Shown here one piece after another: positions 34,564-43,061 of a DNA stretch of 64,000 nt. Source of the DNA: UBA11612 sp964475755 (GTDB taxonomy: Bacteria; Pseudomonadota; Alphaproteobacteria; Rhodospirillales; Rhodospirillaceae); contig CAYYXR010000002.1 of NCBI GenBank assembly GCA_964475755.1, forward strand, positions 62,001 through 126,000, read 5' to 3'. The translations under genes were made by a program, and so were the position numbers. Below the pieces are notes generated by a model. It worked only from the letters and a program-made list of their open reading frames with translations. It was not told the DNA's origin and ran no database searches. Within the stretch, counting starts at the first letter, position 1, and each line of letters opens with the position of its first letter.

Positions 34564-35811
34564 ATGCGGCCGCTGGCCAAAGAGAAGAACATCGAGTTGG
34601 CGTTCAATATCGCGCCGGACCTAGAGCGCATATACGTCGGTGATCCGACGCATATCAAACGCGTGCTGCACAATATTCTCGGCAATGCGATAAAATTCAC
34701 CGATCACGGCCATATTTCCGTGCGCGCCGCCGTGCGCGTCGGCAATTCGCGGGCCTCGGAATTGTTTTTTCAAGTGGCAGATACCGGAATTGGAATGTCC
34801 CCGGATCAGGTCTCACGCCTGTTTCAGCCCTTTACGCAGGCCGACGAAGGTATATCCCGCCGGTTCGGCGGCACCGGTCTGGGCCTGTCCATCAGTAGCC
34901 GGCTGGTGGAAATTCTCGGCGGCGAAATCGCGATCTCCTCAAAGGAAGGCGAGGGATCCACGTTTTCATTTACGATACCTGTTGCCGAGGGAGATGCGTC
35001 CGCGCTTGATCACAAAGAAGCGTCGGCCAATTTTGAGGAACAAACCGCAAGGCTTAATATTCTTGTCGTCGATGACAGCGAAGCCACGCGCTATTTGCAG
35101 GAAACCATGTTGGGCCGTAAAGGCCATGCCGTGGCGACTGCGGAGAACGGCGCTGTCGCAGTCAAGGCTGTGCGGGATGGTGCCTTTGACGTGGTGCTGA
35201 TGGACATGCAGATGCCGGTGATGGACGGCGTAACGGCGACACGCGAAATCCGGAACATGCCGCCGCCGAAAAACGAAACACCGGTGATTGCGCTGACGGC
35301 GGACATTGTGGACGAGAACCGCAAAAAATACCGGGAGTCCGGCCTGACGTCGTTGATCGGCAAGCCGATCAATTGGCGGGAGCTCATCGACGAAATCCAT
35401 AGGTGCATCGCGAATGTGCCCCAGAAACCTTTCCAGCCTGACCATGTCGATGGCAACGCCACACACGAGGACAAGGATTTTGACGAAGCCGTCATCGCGG
35501 ACCTGGAGGAAATGCTCGGCAAGGACACTTTGACGCCGATTCTGGAAAAGGCGCTTTCCAATATCCGTGAACACAAAGAGAGGCTGACCGCTACGGTTCA
35601 GGCGCAGGATTTGGACGGCGCACGGAAAGCCGCGCATTCCTTGAAGGGCCTATGCCTTCAGTACGGCGCGATCCGGGCAGGTAAACTGGCCGAACAGATG
35701 CAACACGCGGAAGATTTCGCGGTGATCGATTGTAATTTGGATGAGTTCATGCGGGCGGTCGCCATCGCAGAGCGCGCGCTTTCCGTCCGCACCGCCCGGG
35801 AGGTCGCTTAG
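34564..35811 (+). CDS. Hybrid histidine kinase, C-terminal part (HATPase + REC + Hpt)
   Basis: 415 residues, same frame as the preceding part. HATPase_c comes first (HNILGNAIKFTDHG N box, VADTGIGMS, GLGLSISSRLV), then a receiver domain with phospho-acceptor Asp in VVLMDMQMPVMDG and a terminal KPINW, then an Hpt domain with His in AAHSLKGLCLQYGA. The domain set of a complete phosphorelay is present if joined to the upstream part. GGAGG lies about 14 bases before the ATG, rather far, so separate initiation would need coupling to termination at the TGA. No response regulator gene is near. Confidence 0.85.
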   Translation: MRPLAKEKNIELAFNIAPDLERIYVGDPTHIKRVLHNILGNAIKFTDHGHISVRAAVRVGNSRASELFFQVADTGIGMSPDQVSRLFQPFTQADEGISRRFGGTGLGLSISSRLVEILGGEIAISSKEGEGSTFSFTIPVAEGDASALDHKEASANFEEQTARLNILVVDDSEATRYLQETMLGRKGHAVATAENGAVAVKAVRDGAFDVVLMDMQMPVMDGVTATREIRNMPPPKNETPVIALTADIVDENRKKYRESGLTSLIGKPINWRELIDEIHRCIANVPQKPFQPDHVDGNATHEDKDFDEAVIADLEEMLGKDTLTPILEKALSNIREHKERLTATVQAQDLDGARKAAHSLKGLCLQYGAIRAGKLAEQMQHAEDFAVIDCNLDEFMRAVAIAERALSVRTAREVA

Positions 35812-35815
35812 CGCG

Positions 35816-36739
35816 CTAGCTTGCCTGTTTCAGCAGGCGGGCGCCGAGGGGCGCGTTGGCGGCCGTGTACTTGTCCTCATTCCCTAACACTTGCGTGCGG
35901 ATCATGACCCGATGCTGGTCGGTTGTATATCCGCCTGTGGCGCAGTGAATGGTCGCGCAATTGTCCCAGATCACCGTATCGCCCACGCGCCACTCGTGGC
36001 GGTATTCAAACTCTTCGCCTTCCTCATAGTCGAACAGCCATTCGAGCAAATCGTCGCTTTCTTCCCGGGGGATGCCGAGAATGAATTGCGTCAGGCCGCG
36101 GTTCACGAACAGGCATTTGCGCCCCGTCCAGGGGTGGGTGAGGAACACGGGGTGAACCACCGGCGGTTTTTCGGCGCGCTGCGCGTCCGTATACGCCGCG
36201 CGTTTTGAACCTTTGGCGATCATCTGGGTCCACATCTTCTCGAACTCGTGACAGGCTTCCTTACCCTCCAGACGTTCTTTGATGTCCTTAGGCAAATTTT
36301 CGTATGCGAGATACATGCTGCGGAAGGCCGTATCGCCGAGCGCCTTGCCGTCCTTGAACGGCACTTGGTGGGCATGCAGGATCGAGGCGCGGCCAACCAC
36401 CCGGTTGTAAGACAAATCCGTGTGCCAGACCTGGCCGGCGTCGGGCGAGCCTTCCGGCTTGCCGTCGATAACGCGGTTGGAGAGCACGTTCACCTCGGGA
36501 ATGGCGCCGTGATGGAAGGTCTTGGCGACGTTGATTTCGAGCGCGCCGAAGTGACGGGAGAAGTTCACCAGCTCCGGCGGGCCGTAGGGCTCTCCTGAAA
36601 CGCAGATAACGGCGTGCTCGTTGAGGGCGCTTTCAATGACGCCGGCGGTTTTATCGTCAATGCCCGCGCCGATGTCGATGCCGTCGATCCGCGCACCGAA
36701 GGCGTACTTATCCGAAGGTGTGATGGTGATCTCGGGCAA
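35816..36739 (-). CDS. TauD/TfdA-family Fe(II)/2-oxoglutarate dioxygenase
   Basis: 307 residues from TTG 36739, chosen because GGGGAGG lies eight bases upstream; the frame runs on to 36790, into the preceding gene, without a site. Non-heme iron dioxygenase with the metal triad as QVWHTDLSY (His and Asp) and the distal His in TDQHRVMIRTQV, whose Arg binds 2-oxoglutarate. The family oxidises taurine, 2,4-D, alkyl sulfates and others; the substrate here is open. It is the last of a run of minus-strand genes (amidase, hydrolase, dioxygenase). It follows the hydrolase stop by 22 bases, so likely cotranscribed. Confidence 0.87.
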   Translation of the reverse strand: MPEITITPSDKYAFGARIDGIDIGAGIDDKTAGVIESALNEHAVICVSGEPYGPPELVNFSRHFGALEINVAKTFHHGAIPEVNVLSNRVIDGKPEGSPDAGQVWHTDLSYNRVVGRASILHAHQVPFKDGKALGDTAFRSMYLAYENLPKDIKERLEGKEACHEFEKMWTQMIAKGSKRAAYTDAQRAEKPPVVHPVFLTHPWTGRKCLFVNRGLTQFILGIPREESDDLLEWLFDYEEGEEFEYRHEWRVGDTVIWDNCATIHCATGGYTTDQHRVMIRTQVLGNEDKYTAANAPLGARLLKQAS

Positions 36740-36761
36740 CGGTGGTTCCTCCCCGCGCGAA

Positions 36762-37811
36762 TTAGGCCGCGCGCCACCAATTAATACCATCTGAATTCGC
36801 TTCGCGCACGGCTCTTCCGGTGGCCGTCAGGTGGTTGAGATGAGCCACGGCCTCGCCGGTGGCCATGCCAAGAAGATTGGGCGTGATGGGCCGTTTGAAG
36901 AGGACGTCGAAAATATCTATGGCCCGGCGCGGCTCGGCGAGCTTCTCGACCAATTTATCGAGGTCTTCGAGGTGGCCTGAGACGAGTTGATCGAGGCGCG
37001 CGTGCAGGCCCCTAAAGGGATAGTTGTGGGCGGGCAAGACCAGCACGTCGTCGGGTACCAGCGTCTTAATGCGGGCGAGGGAAGCGAGCCAGTCGCCCAG
37101 GGGATCGGCGTCGGGTTCGGTGGGGAACACCGAAACGTTAGAGGAGATGCGCGGCAGCACCTGATCGCCGGAAACGAAAACCTTGAGGCTTGGGCAGTAG
37201 AGGCAGGCGTGTTCCGGTGAATGCCCTGTCCCGACCACCACGTGCCATTCATGTTCGCCGATGTTGAACGTATCGCCGTCGGAAATACGGCGGTAGGAGG
37301 CGGGCATGGCATAGATGGCTTCGCCGAAACCGCCGAAGCGGGCCTTGTAGGTTTCGATGGCTTCATCGTCCCAACCCGCAGCCTTATAGAACCGCACGCC
37401 GTCAATAGGGGCTTCATGGCCTGTGTCGGCAGCCATCAGGCGGCAGGTGAGGTATTCAAGGCGGCTCATCCATAGACGCGTATCGAAGCGGTTCACCAGC
37501 CAGCCGGCCATGCCGCAATGGTCCGGGTGCATGTGCGTGGAGATCACGCGCGTGACCGGTTTGCTTTCAAGAACGCCGCTGAAAGCCGCGCGCCAAGCCT
37601 CGGTGGTTTTGGTGGAGCGCAAGCCGGTGTCCACGATGGTCCAGCCGTCGCCGTCGGCAATCGCCCACACGCTGATCGCGGGCAGGGCAGAGAACAGAGG
37701 CATGCGCAGCCAATGCAGGCCGGGCGCAACCTCGACGGCCGAGCCGTCGCCGATCTCCGGCTTTTGCTCGAAGGGGTAAATTAGGTCGGGTGAGGGGACC
37801 ACGCTGTCCAT
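36762..37811 (-). CDS. Metallo-beta-lactamase-fold hydrolase
   Basis: 349 residues from the ATG at 37811; the frame allows a TTG at 37829. The two-zinc motif STHMHPDHCGM (about residue 90) and downstream VVVGTGHSPEHA, FVSGDQVLPR and LPAHNYPF supply the other ligands. The C-terminal helical part is of the glyoxalase II/aryl-sulfatase-like type, which often cleaves thioesters or esters. Precedes the dioxygenase gene closely on the same strand. Substrate unknown. Confidence 0.88.
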   Translation of the reverse strand: MDSVVPSPDLIYPFEQKPEIGDGSAVEVAPGLHWLRMPLFSALPAISVWAIADGDGWTIVDTGLRSTKTTEAWRAAFSGVLESKPVTRVISTHMHPDHCGMAGWLVNRFDTRLWMSRLEYLTCRLMAADTGHEAPIDGVRFYKAAGWDDEAIETYKARFGGFGEAIYAMPASYRRISDGDTFNIGEHEWHVVVGTGHSPEHACLYCPSLKVFVSGDQVLPRISSNVSVFPTEPDADPLGDWLASLARIKTLVPDDVLVLPAHNYPFRGLHARLDQLVSGHLEDLDKLVEKLAEPRRAIDIFDVLFKRPITPNLLGMATGEAVAHLNHLTATGRAVREANSDGINWWRAA

Positions 37812-37909
37812 GGATCGAAAATAGCCCAAACGGGGCCAACACGGCTATGGAACCTGTGCATGGGAGCCATTCGTTTGCGCGTATCCAGCCCTGTGAGCCT
37901 TTGAATTTC

Positions 37910-39259
37910 CTAGAATTTTGGGCGCGCGGTATGAAAGTCCGTGCGGACCTGAAAGGCGCCGCCGGCGCGGAACAGGGTGGCTTCGTGCCACCACGGCGCG
38001 GTGATCTGCATACCCACAGGCAGGCCTTTTCCGTCAAATCCGCAAGGCACGGACATGGACGGCACGCCCGCCGCGCCGATGGCATAAGCACCGGTTGTCA
38101 GCTTCTGGAGATTTTCGTGGGAGTCCGCGTCCGGGGAAATGGGGATGGCGGTGCAGGGAACGGACGGGGTGAGAATGAAGTCTACGTCGTCGAATGCTTT
38201 GCGCAACGTCAGGTCCCATTCCTGAAGTCTGCGCCGCGCGGCCGCAAATCTTACGCCGCTGACCCGCTCGCCAAACTTCATGTTTGCAAGAACGGACCGG
38301 CTGATGGTTTCGGGCTTTTCCGCTATTTGGTCGGCGAAGGCTTCGAGTGTTTCAGCCGCAACAATGCCCATGGCCGCTTTGGTCGCACCGGCAGCGTCGG
38401 CCAAGTCGATGTCCACGATACTCGCGCCGCATGATTCGAATGTTTTAATGGCATCTTGCAGCCGCGCGGCAACGTCCGTGTCGAGATTGTCATAGTAAAA
38501 GGATTTGGGAATGCCGATGGCCATGCCTTCGATGTTCCCTTTGACGGCGGCGACAACATTCTCCACCGGGCGTTCGACGGAATTGGGATCGGCGGGATCG
38601 TATCCGGCGATGACCATGTACACTGCCGCGACGTCGGCGATGTCGTAGGCGATGGGTCCGGCGGTATCGAACCTGGTGCTGAGACTGAGCCCGCCCGTGG
38701 TGGGAATGCGCCCCACCGTCGGGCGCAAGCCGGTCACGCCACAAAAGGACGCGGGAATGCGCACGGAGCCGCCGGTGTCGGTGCCGATGGCCACACGGCA
38801 CAAACCCGCCGCAACCGAGGCCGCGGACCCGCCGCTCGAGCCGCCGGTGACGTGATCTGTATTCCATGGATTGCGGGCAGCGCCGAAGTGATCGTTGAGA
38901 TTGGTGACACTGAAGCAAAGCTCGCTGAGATTTGACATGCCAAGGAACACCGCACCCGCGTTCTTGAGGCGCATGACCAGTTCGGCATCATGATCGGCAA
39001 TGCGATTTTCGTATGCTTTGTTGCCCCACGTGGACCGAATGCCCTTCACGGCGAGGCAGTCCTTGATGATCATGGGCAGCCCGTGCAACGCGCTCAGGTG
39101 GTTGCCGTTTGCGGCGCTTTTGTCGAGGGCCGCGGCGCGCGCACGCGCCTCCTCAGCAGTCAGTGTCAAAACAGCATTGAGTTTCGGATTGAGCTTTTCG
39201 ATGAGTTGCAGGTGCTGTTCGACGGTATCTGCGATGGAGACGGAAGATTGATCGCTCAT
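37910..39259 (-). CDS. Amidase (amidase-signature family)
   Basis: 449 residues. The Ser-cisSer-Lys triad is complete: Lys in MIIKDCLAVKG, Ser in the glycine-rich GGSSGGSAASVAAG and the nucleophile in GTDTGGSVRIPASF. Related to GatA but too divergent for a glutamyl-tRNA amidotransferase subunit, and no gatB/gatC adjoins. It probably hydrolyses a small amide or carbamate. Sits 24 bases after the SDR gene on the same strand, consistent with one catabolic operon. No signal peptide. Confidence 0.9.
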   Translation of the reverse strand: MSDQSSVSIADTVEQHLQLIEKLNPKLNAVLTLTAEEARARAAALDKSAANGNHLSALHGLPMIIKDCLAVKGIRSTWGNKAYENRIADHDAELVMRLKNAGAVFLGMSNLSELCFSVTNLNDHFGAARNPWNTDHVTGGSSGGSAASVAAGLCRVAIGTDTGGSVRIPASFCGVTGLRPTVGRIPTTGGLSLSTRFDTAGPIAYDIADVAAVYMVIAGYDPADPNSVERPVENVVAAVKGNIEGMAIGIPKSFYYDNLDTDVAARLQDAIKTFESCGASIVDIDLADAAGATKAAMGIVAAETLEAFADQIAEKPETISRSVLANMKFGERVSGVRFAAARRRLQEWDLTLRKAFDDVDFILTPSVPCTAIPISPDADSHENLQKLTTGAYAIGAAGVPSMSVPCGFDGKGLPVGMQITAPWWHEATLFRAGGAFQVRTDFHTARPKF

Positions 39260-39283
39260 TCGATTGACTTTCTAAATTTGAAA

Positions 39284-40084
39284 CTAGGCTTCACGCGGCG
39301 GGCGGAAACCGAAATAGGCGTGCCATGCGCCGCCCGCGATCCAACCCGCATCTACAATCAGATCGATTCCGGTGATACCCGAGGCTTGATCCGAGCACAG
39401 AAAAGCCGCCGCATTGCCGATTTCCTCGGTACTGAGCAGGCGTCCCATGCAGGAGACTTCCTCCAGCCCTTTGACGTTGCGCTCGCCCTTGGCGACGGCT
39501 TCTTCCAGCGCGGCCGTCCACGTTGCGCCGGGGGATATGGCGTTGACGCGCACGCCCGAGCGGCCCCACTCGGCGGCGAGGGTGCGGGTGAGGGCAACGA
39601 CGGCGGATTTGGCCGGAGCGTAGGAATGCAGCGGAACGGATAGGCCTGCCGTGATGGACGCGACCGTCACGATGCTGCCTTTGCCGCGCAGGGCCATGCG
39701 GCTGCCGAACGCCCGGCACGTGAGGTAAGTGCCGCGAAAGTCCACGTCCATGACTTTATCCCAGGTCTCGATGGGAAGCTCTTCGGGGGGCAGGGGCGGC
39801 TGAAGCACGCCGGCACTGGTAACAACACTCGAAATCGGACCGTATTCGGATTCACAGTGCGCGGCGAATTGCTCCACGGCCTTGTCGTCGGCGACGTCCA
39901 CTTCAACGGCGTATCCATCAATAGATGCAGCCACGTCCTGGGCTTTTTTGAGGTTGATATCGGCAATGACGACTTTGGCACCGCCGTTTGCAAAGCGTCT
40001 CGCGCAGCCCTCGCCAATGCCGCTGGCGCCCCCTGTTACGACCACGATGTGTCCGTTGAATTCCCCCGCAAGATCCCTGGCCAT
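39284..40084 (-). CDS. SDR-family oxidoreductase
   Basis: 266 residues, classical SDR. Cofactor motif VTGGASGIGEG near residue 16, NAG-like segment VTSAGVL, active-site Ser in ASITAGLS, and YAPAK with Tyr and Lys. The Asp after the second strand (ADI) favours NAD. GAGGGGGAG lies before the ATG. Divergent from a second SDR gene, 94 bases away, which must contain both promoters. Substrate unknown; amidase and 2-hydroxyacid genes nearby suggest a catabolic role. Confidence 0.9.
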   Translation of the reverse strand: MARDLAGEFNGHIVVVTGGASGIGEGCARRFANGGAKVVIADINLKKAQDVAASIDGYAVEVDVADDKAVEQFAAHCESEYGPISSVVTSAGVLQPPLPPEELPIETWDKVMDVDFRGTYLTCRAFGSRMALRGKGSIVTVASITAGLSVPLHSYAPAKSAVVALTRTLAAEWGRSGVRVNAISPGATWTAALEEAVAKGERNVKGLEEVSCMGRLLSTEEIGNAAAFLCSDQASGITGIDLIVDAGWIAGGAWHAYFGFRPPREA

Positions 40085-40178
40085 TTTCTCCCCCTCTTGT
40101 TTTGAGGATTCAGTCTATCAAGACGAAGGTGAGTTGATACACTACGCGCAGATTGAATTGAAACGCGGAGATTTACGT

Positions 40179-41117
40179 ATGACGGACCAGCCCGGCGCTC
40201 TGCCGCGCAGTGAATTCGGCCGCAAATCCACAGCGGACCAGGTGACGGCAGGCATGGATTTGAGCGGCAAGACGATGCTGATCACGGGGTGCACGTCCGG
40301 GATCGGGTACGAGGCCATGAAAACCTTGGCCAAACGCGGTGCGCATGTGCTGGGCGTGGGCCGCACCCAGGCGAAGGCCGAGCAGGCCTGGAGGTCCGTT
40401 TCCGAGTCCGGGATTAAGGGCAACGTCACGCCCTTGGGGTGCGAGCAGGAGGATTTTGCGTCTGTCGCTGCTCTCGCGGACACAGTGAGGTCCATCAACA
40501 TGCCGATCGACGCACTAATTCTGAACGCCGGGATTATCGGGCGGCAGAAATGCGAAACGGTGAAGGGGCTGGAGAAACAATTTGTGGTCAACCATCTGAG
40601 CCACTTCATCTTGATCAATCGCTTGATGGAGCAGGTCAAAGCCGCGCCGCAGGGGCGTTTTGTGATCGTTGCGTCCGAGTCTCACCATTCACCCAACAAA
40701 GGCGGCATTGATTTCGACGATTTGTCGGGAGCAAAAGGATACAGTGCGCTCAAATTTTATGGCCAGTCAAAGTTGGCGAACGTTCTGACATCACGCGAGT
40801 TGGCCAAAAAACTGGCGGGTACAAACACGACCGTGAACGCTCTGCATCCGGGTTTTGTGTACACAAATATTTTTCACAATCTGCCGGGCTTCTTGAGCGC
40901 GCCGCTGACGGTCTTGGCAAAGCCGTTCATGAAGACTTCAGCGCAAGGCGCGGCAACCACCTGCTACGTTGCGACAAGCCCGGCCTTGACAAAAGTTAGT
41001 GGCGCATATTTCGACAATTGCAATCCAGCGGAAATGAGCAGCTTCGCGACAAACGATGCACTCGCCGAGAGATTGTGGAAAGTTTCGGAAGAACTCACGC
41101 AGGACTACCTAAAATAA
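40179..41117 (+). CDS. SDR-family oxidoreductase, retinol-dehydrogenase-like
   Basis: 312 residues from the ATG at 40179, preceded by GGAG at eight bases. The open frame extends back over the neighbouring SDR gene, but that is shadow. Motifs: LITGCTSGIGYEA, LILNAGIIG, VASESHHS and YGQSK (Tyr/Lys present), then NALHPGFVYTN. This set resembles the retinol dehydrogenase/WWOX group acting on hydrophobic alcohols. It is followed 24 bases later by a D-2-hydroxyacid dehydrogenase on the same strand. Confidence 0.9.
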   Translation: MTDQPGALPRSEFGRKSTADQVTAGMDLSGKTMLITGCTSGIGYEAMKTLAKRGAHVLGVGRTQAKAEQAWRSVSESGIKGNVTPLGCEQEDFASVAALADTVRSINMPIDALILNAGIIGRQKCETVKGLEKQFVVNHLSHFILINRLMEQVKAAPQGRFVIVASESHHSPNKGGIDFDDLSGAKGYSALKFYGQSKLANVLTSRELAKKLAGTNTTVNALHPGFVYTNIFHNLPGFLSAPLTVLAKPFMKTSAQGAATTCYVATSPALTKVSGAYFDNCNPAEMSSFATNDALAERLWKVSEELTQDYLK

Positions 41118-41141
41118 TAACGTGAAGAGGGGGAGGGCGCG

Positions 41142-42128
41142 ATGCTGCGTGTTGCGGTGATCAATGACTATATGGGAATTGTTCCGAAAATCGCCGACTG
41201 GTCACAGTTGGACGGCTTGGGTGAAGTTGACTTTTATGCCGATCATATTCCCAGCGAGGACGCCGCGGCCGAGAGATTGGCATCTTACGACGCGATCGTC
41301 GCCGAGCGTGACCGCCTGCCGTTTACGCGGTCCTTGTTTGAGCGGCTTCCCAATTTGAAATTGCTTGTGACCACCGGCGGTGTGAACTGGCTGATCGACC
41401 TTGAGGCCGCCAAGGAGAAGGGCATAACGGTGTGCTATACCATGGGCGTGCCCGGCGCGGCGCCGGAATTAACGTGGGGGCTGCTGCTTGTCCTGAGCCG
41501 CCGCATTGTTTGGGATCATGCAAATGTGCGGGCGGGTGGCTGGCAGACGGCGCCAGGCATGAGCGTGACGGGTAAGACGCTTGGTTTGGTCGGGCTCGGC
41601 AATATCGGCCGCAAGATGGTGCAGTATGCTCAGGCGTTCGATATGAAAACCGTGGCTTGGAGCCCAAATCTGACGGACGAACGCGCCAAGGCGGCGGGTA
41701 CCGTAAGCGTTGAATTGGAGCACCTGCTGCGCACGGCGGATTTCGTGTCCGTGCACATGGTGTTGGCCGACAGCACGCGCGGCATGATCGGTGCCAAGGA
41801 ACTGAAGCTGATGAAGCCATCCGCCTATATCATCAATACATCGCGCGGCCCGCTCATCGATGAAGCGGCTCTGATTGGCGCACTGAAAAATGGATCCATC
41901 GCCGGTGCCGGGCTGGACGTCTACGATCGGGAACCGCTGCCTGCAGATCACCCGCTGCGGACCCTGGAAAACGTGGTGACGACACCCCACACCGGGTACA
42001 TCACCGACGAGCAGTATCGGGTCTTTTTTGGTGAAGCGGTTGAAAATGTTGTCGCCTTTGCAAAGGGAAAGCCGATCCGCGTCATGACCGAAAACAACAT
42101 GATTGCGGCGTTGATGGCCAAACCATAA
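41142..42128 (+). CDS. D-2-hydroxyacid dehydrogenase
   Basis: 328 residues. The NAD motif is GLVGLGNIGRKMV, the catalytic Arg in NTSRGPLI, Glu in DVYDREPLP and His in TTPHTGYIT. It is of the phosphoglycerate-dehydrogenase-like group but lacks the ACT regulatory domain, so a general 2-oxoacid/2-hydroxyacid role is likely. GAGGGGGAGGG precedes the ATG. It differs clearly from the other family member at 1.1 kb; the two are not recent duplicates. Confidence 0.88.
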   Translation: MLRVAVINDYMGIVPKIADWSQLDGLGEVDFYADHIPSEDAAAERLASYDAIVAERDRLPFTRSLFERLPNLKLLVTTGGVNWLIDLEAAKEKGITVCYTMGVPGAAPELTWGLLLVLSRRIVWDHANVRAGGWQTAPGMSVTGKTLGLVGLGNIGRKMVQYAQAFDMKTVAWSPNLTDERAKAAGTVSVELEHLLRTADFVSVHMVLADSTRGMIGAKELKLMKPSAYIINTSRGPLIDEAALIGALKNGSIAGAGLDVYDREPLPADHPLRTLENVVTTPHTGYITDEQYRVFFGEAVENVVAFAKGKPIRVMTENNMIAALMAKP

Positions 42129-42166
42129 ACAGCTAGTGTCGCGCGAAGTTTTTCAAAGGGGGCGTT

Positions 42167-42550
42167 ATGGCAGCCAAACCAGCAGTGAGATTGAACTTGG
42201 ACACCGGCGCAGATCATGCGCGTCTTGTCATCGAAGAGGATGGCAAGGTTCTGACGAGCAAGATGTCCGCGGGGCAGCTCCAGACCCTGGCCACCACAGC
42301 GCACACGCTGGCGGCACAACTGCAAAATCAGGCTGGAGGTCGTGGGCAAGACGTCAGAAATATGGCGCGTACGGTGGCGCTTGAATGGACGGTGTTGGAA
42401 GACGCCAATGCGCCCGGCGCGATGGTTTTTGCTTTCCGCACGGCGACCGGCTGGTTGGGATTTGAATTGAACCGCCGGCAGTTGCTGGAGCTTGCGGATA
42501 AATTACCCGGCGCATTAAAGGACGATGCGCCCCGTACGCCGTTGTCTTAA
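42167..42550 (+). CDS. Small hypothetical protein
   Basis: 127 residues, cytoplasmic, preceded by AAGGGGGC. It contains two beta-rich segments (VRLNLDTGADHARLVIEED and WTVLEDANAPGAMVFAFRT) and a final FELNRRQLLELADKL helix. I do not recognise it. Separated by 38 bases from the dehydrogenase, probably the last gene of that unit, since a strong terminator follows. Confidence 0.65.
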   Translation: MAAKPAVRLNLDTGADHARLVIEEDGKVLTSKMSAGQLQTLATTAHTLAAQLQNQAGGRGQDVRNMARTVALEWTVLEDANAPGAMVFAFRTATGWLGFELNRRQLLELADKLPGALKDDAPRTPLS

Positions 42551-42570
42551 GCGGTATTCATCATGAATAA

Positions 42571-42603
42571 AAAAGGCCGCCGATTATTTCGGCGGCCTTT
42601 TTC
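42571..42603. terminator. Bidirectional rho-independent terminator
   Basis: AAGGCCGCCGA (42573-42583) pairs with TCGGCGGCCTT (42589-42599) over TTATT; the left flank is a run of A, the right a run of T. It works on both strands, ending the plus-strand unit before it and the small exported-protein gene that converges from the right. Confidence 0.93.
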
Positions 42604-42619
42604 ATGGATTTAAGTGAGC

Positions 42620-42907
42620 TTAGTTCGAGACCTCCGAAAGATCTTTGTCGATCTCGGAGAGGACCTCGTCCGTCAGCGTCGGTGCAAAGGTTTGCAGGCT
42701 GCGCAGGCTCATGCCGCGCGCCTGTTCGATTTGCGGATTGCTGATAAATTCCGGGATATGCTTTTCCAGGACCGCTTTTGCATTCGGATTATCGAGTAAG
42801 GTTCCCACTTGGGAATCAGCCGACAGATCCGCAGCGAACGCCGAAGAAATCGCAAGCGCCATGCCGGCGGCGATTCCGGTTAGCACACGGCCGTAGTACG
42901 TTCTCAT
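42620..42907 (-). CDS. Small exported protein
   Basis: 95 residues from the ATG at 42907 (GGAGAC six bases before). Signal peptide ends AFAADLS near residue 25. The mature 70 residues are helical (LLDNPNAKAVLEKHIPEFI, QIEQARGMSLRSLQ), with a terminal DKDLSEVSN. The upstream extension of the frame lacks a start site. The family is not recognised with certainty; it resembles small exported proteins found near sugar or ester hydrolase genes, but none are adjacent here. Confidence 0.68.
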   Translation of the reverse strand: MRTYYGRVLTGIAAGMALAISSAFAADLSADSQVGTLLDNPNAKAVLEKHIPEFISNPQIEQARGMSLRSLQTFAPTLTDEVLSEIDKDLSEVSN

Positions 42908-43061
42908 AGTTGCGTCTCCAAAATATTGCAGGGGTCTTCGACCCGAGGCGCGTCTCACTTATAGGTCGCGGTTCTCGGGAATCACCCGCAGCTTAATTCC
43001 GCCGCGTCGCGAATCCAATATGGTGTACGTGAGTTATATGTAAGCGCAATAAAGTTACGCG

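Noticed and set aside
39882..40178. Upstream extension of the second SDR gene
   Set aside because: It lies antisense to the first SDR gene; the family N-terminus and a ribosome site begin at 40179.
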